A stretch of DNA of 64,000 nucleotides from positions 78,108-142,107 of the forward strand of contig CAIMWF010000062.1 of assembly GCA_903845055.1 (NCBI GenBank), in the 5' to 3' direction. The stretch is from an uncultured Bacteroidales bacterium (GTDB lineage: Bacteria; Bacteroidota; Bacteroidia; Bacteroidales; FEN-979). The notes beneath the pieces were generated by a model, which saw nothing but the letters and a program-made list of their open reading frames with translations, made no database searches and was not told the DNA's origin. The translations under genes were made by a program, and so were the position numbers. Below are positions 24,602 through 32,187 of this stretch, in pieces (the first letter of the stretch is position 1; each line of letters opens with the position of its first letter).

Positions 24602-25639
24602 ATGGATTTCATAAATATGACTGTTGAACGCACCAATGTTCAACTCACCAAGACAGATTTTGAAAGCGACCAAATGGTCAAATGGTGCCCCGGCTGCGGA
24701 GGCCATGCAATCCTCAGTGCGGTGGAACGCGTTTTCCCGAAAATCGGTTACCGCAAGGAGAATTTCTGCCTTGTTTCCGGCATTGGCTGTTCCTCACGTT
24801 TTCCCTACTATGTGAATACCTACGGCATCCATGGCATCCATGGACGTGCAGCAGCGATCTCCACGGGCGTGAAAATTGCAAATCCAAAGCTGAGCGTATG
24901 GACCATCACCGGCGACGGCGACTCCCTTGCCATCGGCGGGAACCATTTCATCCACGTGATCAGGCGCAATGTCGACATCAACATCCTGTTGTTCAACAAC
25001 CAGATCTACGGACTCACCAAAGGGCAGTACTCGCCGACCACCCCCATGGGAAAGGTGACCAAAACGTCGCCGATGGGAACCATCGAGCATCCCTTCAACA
25101 TCGGCGAACTCGTCATGGGGGCCCAGGGCACCTTTTTTGCACGCGTCCCCGACAACAACATCGCCCTGATGACCGAGTGCATGTTCGAGGCTGCAAAGCA
25201 CGACGGTACCTCCGTTACCGAGATCATGGAAAACTGCATCATTTTCGCCGACAAGGCGCATGCCGGGGTTACCGGCAAGGAGACCAAGGACGAGAACATG
25301 CTGATCCTGAAGAACGGCGCCCCCATGTTGTTCGGCAAGAACAATGACAAAGGCCTTGTCCTGAAAGATACGATGCTGGAGGTTGTTGAAATCGGCAAAA
25401 ATGGCGTCACCGTCGATGATATCCTCGTTCACGACCAGTACAACCAGGATCCGGGCATCCAGCTGATGCTCGCCAAACTGGCACCGCCCCACTTCCCGAT
25501 GGTTTTCGGGGTCATCCGTGCCGCCATGTATCCCACCTACGACGATCTCGTTGAAGAGCAGATCAAGTATGCCAAGGAGACTTCGAAAATTAAGAACGTG
25601 GATGATCTGCTGAATTCAGGCGATACCTGGGAAATTTAG
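24602..25639 (+). CDS. korB: 2-oxoacid:ferredoxin oxidoreductase, beta subunit
   Basis: A 345-residue TPP subunit. WCPGCGGHAILSAVER near residue 29 carries family cysteines that help bind a [4Fe-4S] cluster; GDGDSLAIGGNHFIHVIRRN with downstream NNQIYGLTKGQ (residues about 102-140) is the TPP/Mg site. SGIGCSSRFPYYVNTYG near 60 is characteristic. It starts one base after the alpha stop, so the two are translationally coupled. Followed by a terminator-like hairpin at 25641-25690. Confidence 0.93.
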   Translation: MDFINMTVERTNVQLTKTDFESDQMVKWCPGCGGHAILSAVERVFPKIGYRKENFCLVSGIGCSSRFPYYVNTYGIHGIHGRAAAISTGVKIANPKLSVWTITGDGDSLAIGGNHFIHVIRRNVDINILLFNNQIYGLTKGQYSPTTPMGKVTKTSPMGTIEHPFNIGELVMGAQGTFFARVPDNNIALMTECMFEAAKHDGTSVTEIMENCIIFADKAHAGVTGKETKDENMLILKNGAPMLFGKNNDKGLVLKDTMLEVVEIGKNGVTVDDILVHDQYNQDPGIQLMLAKLAPPHFPMVFGVIRAAMYPTYDDLVEEQIKYAKETSKIKNVDDLLNSGDTWEI

Positions 25640-25640
25640 G

Positions 25641-25690
25641 ATGGACCGGCAGCCGGCAACGGAAGTAGCCGGGGAGTGCCAGTCCATTTT
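25641..25690 (+). terminator. Terminator-like hairpin after korAB
   Basis: ATGGACcGGCA (25641-25651) pairs with TGCCaGTCCAT (25677-25687), followed by TTTT. The long loop can fold further through GCCGG/CCGGG words. Confidence 0.55.
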
Positions 25691-25775
25691 CCGGCATTTA
25701 GCCTTTAAAATGGATCGTTTGATGCAATGCAGGCAAAAAAAAAAAACAATTTTGCGTGTCTGACCATTTTGATGC

Positions 25776-25783
25776 TAATTTTG
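25776..25783 (+). promoter_or_regulatory. Putative promoter TTTG-N21-TAATTTTG for tilS
   Basis: -33-like TTTG at 25751-25754 and a perfect -7 box ending only four bases before the ATG at 25788. A start point at the usual distance would fall on or at the ATG, suggesting a leaderless mRNA. Confidence 0.5.
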
Positions 25784-25787
25784 TATC

Positions 25788-27128
25788 ATGGAAATCAGGG
25801 ATTTGATCCGTTTCAACCGTGAAAAGCAACTTTTTACCGGGAATGATCGTATCCTGCTCGCAGTGAGCGGCGGGATCGACTCGGCGGTGATGGCAGAAAT
25901 GTTCCACGGTGCAGGATTCAAATTCGGCATTACCCATTGCAATTTCTCCCTGCGGGGTGGTGAAAGCGACCTGGATGAATTGTTCGTAAAATCCATGGCA
26001 TACCGCATGAAGGTTCCATTTTATGCAACCACCTTCGACACCCCGGCGTTTGCCCTTCAAAACGGGATTTCGATCCAGATGGCCGCCCGCGAACTGCGTT
26101 ACCGGTGGTTTGAGTCCACCAGGAAAGAACACCGTTTTGATTATGTTGCCACGGCGCATCACCTCGACGACCAGGCGGAGACCTTCCTGATCAACCTCAT
26201 CCGGGGAACCGGCATCGCCGGCCTGCACGGCATTCCCCTGAAAAACGGAACAGTGATCAGGCCCATGATGTTCGCTATTCGAATGGAGATAGAGCAATAT
26301 GCCCTCAGCCATCATGTCGAATACCGCCAGGATCAATCAAACAACGAGACAAAATACCTGAGGAACAAGATCAGGCATGAAATTATTCCCATCCTGGGCA
26401 GCGTCAACCCCGGGTTTGTGGCGGGGTTGACCGAGACCATCAGGAGAATCGGCGAATTCGAGCAGGTGGGCAACCGGGCGCTCGAGGACCTGTGCAGGAA
26501 CCTGCTGTCAACTTCGGGGAAGGAGGTCATCATCGATGTCAACCGGCTGACCGCTGTTTCACCTGTTGAACCCCTGGCCTGGGCCCTGCTTTCACCCTTC
26601 GGCTTCAATGAGACCCAGGTGGCAAACCTGCTGACCTGCCTTGGAAGCGATCACCGGCAGTTGTTTAATTCACCGACACACCGGCTCGTGAAGGAGCGGG
26701 GGCGGCTGACCCTTACTCCTGCCGGGCCGGCAACCCGTGAAAAAACCGTGACCATTTCCCTGTTCCCCCGGCAAAAAAAAATCAGCAAACCCATCCACCT
26801 CCGGCTTAAAAGGATCTCCGATGTAAGCCGGTATGACATCCCGGTTTCTCCCTGCACAGCCAGCCTCAGCTTTGAGAAGCTTCAGTTTCCCCTGACCCTG
26901 CGAAGATGGCAGCCGGGGGATTCGTTCTACCCACTCGGGATGAAAAAAAAGAAAAAGCTGAGTGATTTTTTCATCGACGGCAAGTTTACCCTGGCCGAAA
27001 AGGAAGCCGCGTGGCTATTATGTTCAGGGAAGGATATCGCCTGGATCGTCGGGCACCGGATCGACCACCGTTTCAGGATCACCCGGGCAACCCGCGAGAT
27101 TTTATGCGTCTTATCTGGTGAGGCCTGA
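25788..27128 (+). CDS. tilS: tRNA(Ile)-lysidine synthase
   Basis: A 446-residue enzyme that attaches lysine to C34 of tRNA-Ile(CAU) so that it reads AUA. The N-terminal PP-loop ATPase motif ILLAVSGGIDSAVMAEMF spans residues about 22-39; ATAHHLDDQAETFLINLIRG near 122-141 is a strong TilS signature. C-terminal substrate-recognition domains follow, with FFIDGKFTLAEKEAAWLL near 400. Full length for the family. Start fixed by the ATG directly before MEIRDLIRFN. Confidence 0.95.
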   Translation: MEIRDLIRFNREKQLFTGNDRILLAVSGGIDSAVMAEMFHGAGFKFGITHCNFSLRGGESDLDELFVKSMAYRMKVPFYATTFDTPAFALQNGISIQMAARELRYRWFESTRKEHRFDYVATAHHLDDQAETFLINLIRGTGIAGLHGIPLKNGTVIRPMMFAIRMEIEQYALSHHVEYRQDQSNNETKYLRNKIRHEIIPILGSVNPGFVAGLTETIRRIGEFEQVGNRALEDLCRNLLSTSGKEVIIDVNRLTAVSPVEPLAWALLSPFGFNETQVANLLTCLGSDHRQLFNSPTHRLVKERGRLTLTPAGPATREKTVTISLFPRQKKISKPIHLRLKRISDVSRYDIPVSPCTASLSFEKLQFPLTLRRWQPGDSFYPLGMKKKKKLSDFFIDGKFTLAEKEAAWLLCSGKDIAWIVGHRIDHRFRITRATREILCVLSGEA

Positions 27129-27180
27129 CGGTTGACTGGTAAAACCTTTTTTTCTGTTAGGGCATAAGCATAATTTTCTT

Positions 27181-27188
27181 TAAATTTG
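27181..27188 (+). promoter_or_regulatory. Putative -7 box TAAATTTG for the DsbD-type gene
   Basis: Perfect TAnnTTTG 20 bases before the ATG at 27209. Confidence 0.5.
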
Positions 27189-27208
27189 CCCTCTTAATTC
27201 TTCCCCGG

Positions 27209-29317
27209 ATGAAAAAAATGCTGACCGGCCTCCTGGCCATGTTGTTGATCCCACTGTTTTCAATCTCCCAGATTCTCGACCCGGTTAAATGGACCTTCAA
27301 AACGGAGCAGGCAACCCCGGGTGAGGCCACCCTGGTGATGACTGCCCGGATTGAAAAGAACTGGCATGTCTATTCTCAGGACATACCGCAGGGCGGTGCA
27401 AAGGGGGCACCCATCGCAACAAGTTTTTCATTCACAAAAAGCGGCAATTATGAACTGGCGGGCAAGGTAACCGAAGGAAAGCCGATCCTTGAAAATGACC
27501 CGAATTTCGATATGGTGCTGAAGTTTTTCGCCGACAGGGCCGTATTCAAACAGAAGATCAAGATCCTTGATAAGAAGGATTTTGTCGTAAAGGGTGTCCT
27601 GAACTTCATGTGCTGCGACGACCATGAATGCCTCCCGCCGAATGATGTGGAATTCGAATTCAACGTCAAGGGCAACCCGAATGCCATGGAAACTGCCGTT
27701 CAGCCCCCTGCCACGAAGGTCTCCGCTGCGAAAACGGATTCTTTCAAAACAGCCGCCCTTGCCGTGGAAAAAGCCGATGCGGGGGCAAAGAAACTCGAAC
27801 AGGCACAATTGGGGAAAACTGCCGCCGACAAGGCTGCCGACCAGTCACTGCTGAAGTTTTTCCTGATCGCATTCCTGGCAGGGCTGGCCGCCATCATCAC
27901 CCCGTGCGTCTTCCCGATGATCCCGATGACGGTAACCTTCTTCATGCATGACACCACCAGTAAAAGCAAGGCAAAGATGGAAGCGGTTGTTTACAGTCTC
28001 TCCATCATCGCCATCTACATGATCCTCGGGGTGCTGGTCGCTGTTCTGCTGGGCGCGAATTTCAACAATTTCATCAGCACCCACTGGATACCCAATGTAT
28101 TTTTCTTTGTCATCTTCATGGTGTTTGCCGCGTCGTTCCTCGGCATGTTCGAGATCACCCTTCCCAGCTGGATCGTCAATAAGGCCGACAAACAGGCCGA
28201 CAAGGGCGGATACAGCGGAGCCTTCTTCATGGCATTTACCCTCGTCCTGGTATCGTTTTCCTGCACCGGCCCGATTGTCGGCGCCCTGCTGGTAAAATCG
28301 GCTGGGGGTGCACTGATCATGCCGATCATCGGGATGCTGGGCTTTTCCCTGGCCTTTGCCCTCCCTTTCGGTTTGTTCGCTTTCTTTCCCTCCTGGCTCT
28401 CGGGATTACCCAAATCAGGGGGATGGCTCAATTCGGTCAAAGTGGTGCTTGGGTTCCTTGAACTGGCGCTGGGATTGAAGTTCCTGAGCATCGCCGACCA
28501 GACCTACCACTGGCATATCCTCGACCGCGAGGTATACCTGGCCTTCTGGATCGTGATCTTCTTCCTGATGGGACTCTACCTGCTTGGCAAACTGAAGTTC
28601 AACCATGATTCCGACCTCCCGTACATCAGTGTACCCCGGATCCTCATGTCCATCGTCGTCTTCGCCTTCGTGGTATACATGATCCCAGGCATGTGGGGCG
28701 CCCCGCTGAAAGGGCTTTCAGGCTACCTCCCTCCCGAAACCTACCAGGATTTCGACATCAACGCCATCATCAAGAAGGAGGTCGCCGCCATCAGTACCGG
28801 GGGAGGCACCGCCGCAACACCGGCAACCCTTTGCGACAAACCGAAATATTCCGATTTCCTCCGGCTGCCCCACGGGCTCGAAGGCTATTTCGACTACCAG
28901 CAGGCGCTGGCATGTGCCAGGAAACAGAACAAACCCGTTTTCATTGATTTTACCGGCCACGGATGCGTGAACTGCCGACAGATGGAGGCAAACGTGTGGT
29001 CGGACCCGCAGGTGCTGAAACGCCTCCGCGAGAAGTATATCGTCACCGCACTGTATGTGGACGATAAAACGGACCTTCCCGAAAACGAATGGATCACCTC
29101 CAGGTATGACCAGAAGGTGAAAAAAACCATCGGGAAAAAGTTCGCCGACCTGCAGATCACCCGCTTCAATGTCAATTCCCAGCCCTATTACGTGCTCCTC
29201 GACACCGCCGGGAACCTCCTCACCTCCCCCAAAGCCTACGACCTGGATGTGGATGCCTTCATCAGGTTCCTGGATGCCGGGACGGATAATTTTTCAAAAG
29301 TGGGAAAGGGGAAATAA
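27209..29317 (+). CDS. DsbD-type protein-disulfide reductase (thiol:disulfide interchange protein)
   Basis: A 702-residue inner-membrane electron carrier that moves reducing power from cytoplasmic thioredoxin to the periplasm. Signal peptide residues 1-20; N-terminal periplasmic DsbD-like domain (about 25-150) with CCDDHEC near 132; about eight helices from 215 to 510 including the FLAGLAAIITPCVFPMIPMT core (Cys in TPC) and SFSCTGPIVGALL; C-terminal thioredoxin domain (about 555-700) with the active site GHGCVNCRQME. Domain order is standard for Bacteroidota. It is the last core gene before the accessory block. Confidence 0.93.
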   Translation: MKKMLTGLLAMLLIPLFSISQILDPVKWTFKTEQATPGEATLVMTARIEKNWHVYSQDIPQGGAKGAPIATSFSFTKSGNYELAGKVTEGKPILENDPNFDMVLKFFADRAVFKQKIKILDKKDFVVKGVLNFMCCDDHECLPPNDVEFEFNVKGNPNAMETAVQPPATKVSAAKTDSFKTAALAVEKADAGAKKLEQAQLGKTAADKAADQSLLKFFLIAFLAGLAAIITPCVFPMIPMTVTFFMHDTTSKSKAKMEAVVYSLSIIAIYMILGVLVAVLLGANFNNFISTHWIPNVFFFVIFMVFAASFLGMFEITLPSWIVNKADKQADKGGYSGAFFMAFTLVLVSFSCTGPIVGALLVKSAGGALIMPIIGMLGFSLAFALPFGLFAFFPSWLSGLPKSGGWLNSVKVVLGFLELALGLKFLSIADQTYHWHILDREVYLAFWIVIFFLMGLYLLGKLKFNHDSDLPYISVPRILMSIVVFAFVVYMIPGMWGAPLKGLSGYLPPETYQDFDINAIIKKEVAAISTGGGTAATPATLCDKPKYSDFLRLPHGLEGYFDYQQALACARKQNKPVFIDFTGHGCVNCRQMEANVWSDPQVLKRLREKYIVTALYVDDKTDLPENEWITSRYDQKVKKTIGKKFADLQITRFNVNSQPYYVLLDTAGNLLTSPKAYDLDVDAFIRFLDAGTDNFSKVGKGK

Positions 29318-29629
29318 GGCCTCCCGGGCTGAAGCTGAATCAATCTTCAAATTATTATCCCATCTTTTATTGATGCAACAACCATCATCATATACTTATG
29401 TTATGTCATGAAAATATTCATACATCTTTTTATGAATTTTTTGTTATGATTTTTTTATACAATAATACAATATCTAATGAATTGCATATCTATTATTTAT
29501 ACGATACGAATATAAAAATATTTGTTATTTCTATACATTTTGTTAGATTGTTTTAGATTTTTCTTGACATTGGGATAACTGGTATGTATATTTGCCTCCT
29601 GTACCACCATTCATCATAATTTTATCTAC
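29318..29629. other. AT-rich 312-base spacer at the left edge of the accessory block
   Basis: No gene found. From about 29390 the sequence is strikingly AT-rich (runs such as TTTTTTGTTATGATTTTTTT and many TATA/ATAC words), unlike the GC-rich flanks. It ends with the promoter of the next gene. No inverted terminal repeats or target duplication were recognised by eye. Confidence 0.6.
29564..29594 (+). promoter_or_regulatory. Putative promoter of the accessory block (TTG-N20-TATATTTG)
   Basis: TATATTTG at 29587-29594 is a perfect -7 box; TTGACA starts at 29564 in the -33 region with a 20-base gap. The ATG follows 35 bases later at 29630. Confidence 0.55.
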
Positions 29630-30967
29630 ATGTCAGCGAACCATTTATTTCGTGCGTGCATATTAATATGCATTGCCTATATATTTCAGCCGGTATATGG
29701 TCTGAATCCCCTTCCCGATCATGATGCGGCCCGGCCAAAGACAACTTGTATTATTTCAAGTGACAGGGAGGGGAGAACCAGGATTTCCGAAGCCCTTTCC
29801 AGGGAAACAATATACCTCACCTACGCGGGGTTCCGGTCCTCAAAGGGAGACACCATTTATCTGTTTGTCAATGACACCAGGATTCCCGAGTGTTGCCAGG
29901 TAATCGACTCTTCCCGGAATTCCGACACCTCCCGTTTTACCGTCGCTCTTACCCTGCTCGCCCGATACATGGCATTGCCGAAAGACGGGGATACGATGGT
30001 ATCCTGGGGTTTTGGAAAGAAAACACCCGACTTTCGTTCTGAAAAATTCAAAGTTATTTACCAACCGTTTTCCCTGATCACTTTAAAGAAAGGCGATAAA
30101 ATGGAGGTCAAACCCGGCGACCAGGTCCTGGTCCGGTCCGCCTGGCCCGGGTTAACCGATCAGATGGTGTTCCTCAATGATTTCCCGGTTCCCATCGCAA
30201 GTCTTGTCAACCTGCCCACCCCGGAAAAAAATAACTATTATTTCATCCTGAATAAAAAGGTGGCAAATGACTCGCTGGTAAATCTTTTCAACCAGGCAGG
30301 ACATGGCAGGGTGGTGGTTAAAATCAGCATCGGAAAAACATTTGATACCAGGAAAGAGACAGATGTGCCGATGGTAATTGTTTTTGACAGCTGTAAAGAT
30401 TACCGCCAATGGACTTCACTTATCATATTGTTGATCGTCATCATTATTGTCCAGCGGATCATCGCAAAAAATAAGCTACAGGTATTGCGGGATGCAAGCA
30501 CTGCGATCCAGGATCCGCCCTTCAGCCTGGCAAAAACGCAAATGGCATTCTGGACCATCATCATCCTGCTGGCCTATTTTTATATATGGTTTCAAACAGG
30601 AGCCCTGATTCACATTACACCGCAGGTATTGATCCTCCTGGGCATCAGTGCAGGTTCCTACTTTTCTGCAAACATCATCGACAACAATGACATTGCCAAT
30701 CCGCTGATCACAAGCCGGCATCAGGACTCAAACCAGTCTAAAAGTTTTTTAATGAACATCCTTTCCGACAAAGACGGGGTGAGCATTCATCGCTTCCAGA
30801 ATGTCGCCTTCACCATTGCCATCGGGGGCTACTTCCTTTTTGAGGTTTATGCTTACAAGACGATTCCCGAACTTGATTCCAACCTGATCGTATTGATGGG
30901 CATCAGTTCAGCCACCTATATTGCCGTGAAACAAGGGGAAAATAAACCCGCAAACCCCGCTGGTTAA
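29630..30967 (+). CDS. Membrane protein with Ig-like ectodomain and duplicated C-terminal transmembrane module (unknown function)
   Basis: A 445-residue protein of no family I can name. Residues 1-24 are a signal peptide; 25-258 form a beta-rich periplasmic part; one helix spans about 261-278. The C-terminal module holds four more helices in two similar halves: FSLAKTQMAFWTIIILLAYF with ILLGISAGSYFSA (298-346) and IHRFQNVAFTIAIGGYFLFE with IVLMGISSATYIAV (386-433). I recall this Q-x2-x-F/W-T...GISxxxY module in other uncharacterised bacterial proteins. It opens the accessory block and ends seven bases before a subtilase gene, suggesting cotranscription and shared function. Confidence 0.7.
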   Translation: MSANHLFRACILICIAYIFQPVYGLNPLPDHDAARPKTTCIISSDREGRTRISEALSRETIYLTYAGFRSSKGDTIYLFVNDTRIPECCQVIDSSRNSDTSRFTVALTLLARYMALPKDGDTMVSWGFGKKTPDFRSEKFKVIYQPFSLITLKKGDKMEVKPGDQVLVRSAWPGLTDQMVFLNDFPVPIASLVNLPTPEKNNYYFILNKKVANDSLVNLFNQAGHGRVVVKISIGKTFDTRKETDVPMVIVFDSCKDYRQWTSLIILLIVIIIVQRIIAKNKLQVLRDASTAIQDPPFSLAKTQMAFWTIIILLAYFYIWFQTGALIHITPQVLILLGISAGSYFSANIIDNNDIANPLITSRHQDSNQSKSFLMNILSDKDGVSIHRFQNVAFTIAIGGYFLFEVYAYKTIPELDSNLIVLMGISSATYIAVKQGENKPANPAG

Positions 30968-30974
30968 CCCTGTT

Positions 30975-32156
30975 ATGATGACACAACTGCATTTGAGAAC
31001 GATAAGCGATGTAAACATCCGCAAGGGCAGCCCGTCGATGACAGCGGCAATTAAGGGCGTCATCTATAAAGACCAGGAATTTGACCTGGAGGTCGAAATT
31101 ATAGACGATGACACCTGTGATGAGGTTTATCCCGGAAACCGGAAATGGTACCGGGACGGGAACGGCGATTACCTCTACAGCGGGGGGTTTGAGGAACTTT
31201 CAACGAATCAGACAACACCTCCAACTCCGGAACAACCTGATGCGGTAACCGGGCAACCCGGAAACAGCACCCCGGCTCCTGACAATCAAACACCCCCTAA
31301 CTGGCAGATTGAAAAATTCGGAATCAAACAAATCTGGGAGAAAACAAAAGGGGCAGGCGTAAAAGTAGCCATCATTGACAGTGGGTTGAAGATTGACCAC
31401 CCGGAATTTGATCGCAGCAAGATCATTCTTACAAGGAATTTTCTTTATACGGGTGATGATGAAACTTTAAAAAGTGATGTGACGGATGAATGTGGCCATG
31501 GTACGCATTGTGCCGGAATAATTGCTGCTAAAGGTCTTAAATGTAATGGGATAGCCCCAGAAGTGCAATTAATAATCGGGAAAATTTATAGAAAAAGAGA
31601 GGACGGTATCAACAGCACCCTTTTTGTGGAAGCTGTCAAGTGGGCATTTGAAAATGATGCTGATATTATTTCGGTGAGTCTTACGATGGACACTATGTCT
31701 GATGACGAGCAAAGAACGATGTCCTCTTTATTTATTGACAAGCCTAATGTAATGATGGTTGGATCTATTGAAAACGGAGATGATTTAGGTTTTGACAGAG
31801 CGGATATGTACCCCCCTGCTTTGACAAACGATTGCTATAGTGTTGGGAACATTGACAATAATAACAAAATCTATTACACCATGCGTTGTTCATACATTGA
31901 TATTTTAGCTCCTGGTTACAACATTTATTCAACGTGGAATGATGGCAATTACAAAACTGATTCCGGATGCAGTATGTCTACTCCTTTTGTTGCCGGTATC
32001 ATTGCACTCCTTCTCTCCTTTAATAATCAACAATCCCAAACCATAACCAAAAAGAAAATAATCGAAATGATTCAAAATAAAGCTACATCATTTGTGTCTT
32101 TTAGCTCTAAAAAAGACATATATCCAATCATAAACCCTGCTGGGTTATTTTCTTAA
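30975..32156 (+). CDS. S8 (subtilisin-like) serine protease with N-terminal SH3-like domain, no signal peptide
   Basis: A 393-residue protease. Residues 5-75 resemble a bacterial SH3 domain (ISDVNIRKGSPSMTAAIKGV ... KWYRDG...YLYSG). A Pro/Thr-rich linker (80-108) leads to the subtilase domain with a full triad: Asp135 in AIIDSG, His175 in GHGTHCAG, and Ser333 in GCSMSTPFVAG. No Sec, Tat or lipoprotein signal is seen, so the enzyme is probably cytoplasmic or leaves by another route. Base composition changes inside the gene: the SH3-linker part is GC-balanced, while the catalytic part after about 31440 is AT-rich, as if two sources were joined. Seven bases after the membrane protein. Confidence 0.9.
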   Translation: MMTQLHLRTISDVNIRKGSPSMTAAIKGVIYKDQEFDLEVEIIDDDTCDEVYPGNRKWYRDGNGDYLYSGGFEELSTNQTTPPTPEQPDAVTGQPGNSTPAPDNQTPPNWQIEKFGIKQIWEKTKGAGVKVAIIDSGLKIDHPEFDRSKIILTRNFLYTGDDETLKSDVTDECGHGTHCAGIIAAKGLKCNGIAPEVQLIIGKIYRKREDGINSTLFVEAVKWAFENDADIISVSLTMDTMSDDEQRTMSSLFIDKPNVMMVGSIENGDDLGFDRADMYPPALTNDCYSVGNIDNNNKIYYTMRCSYIDILAPGYNIYSTWNDGNYKTDSGCSMSTPFVAGIIALLLSFNNQQSQTITKKKIIEMIQNKATSFVSFSSKKDIYPIINPAGLFS

Positions 32157-32187
32157 AATAGTAAACAATAATTTCAATCTCTCCATT

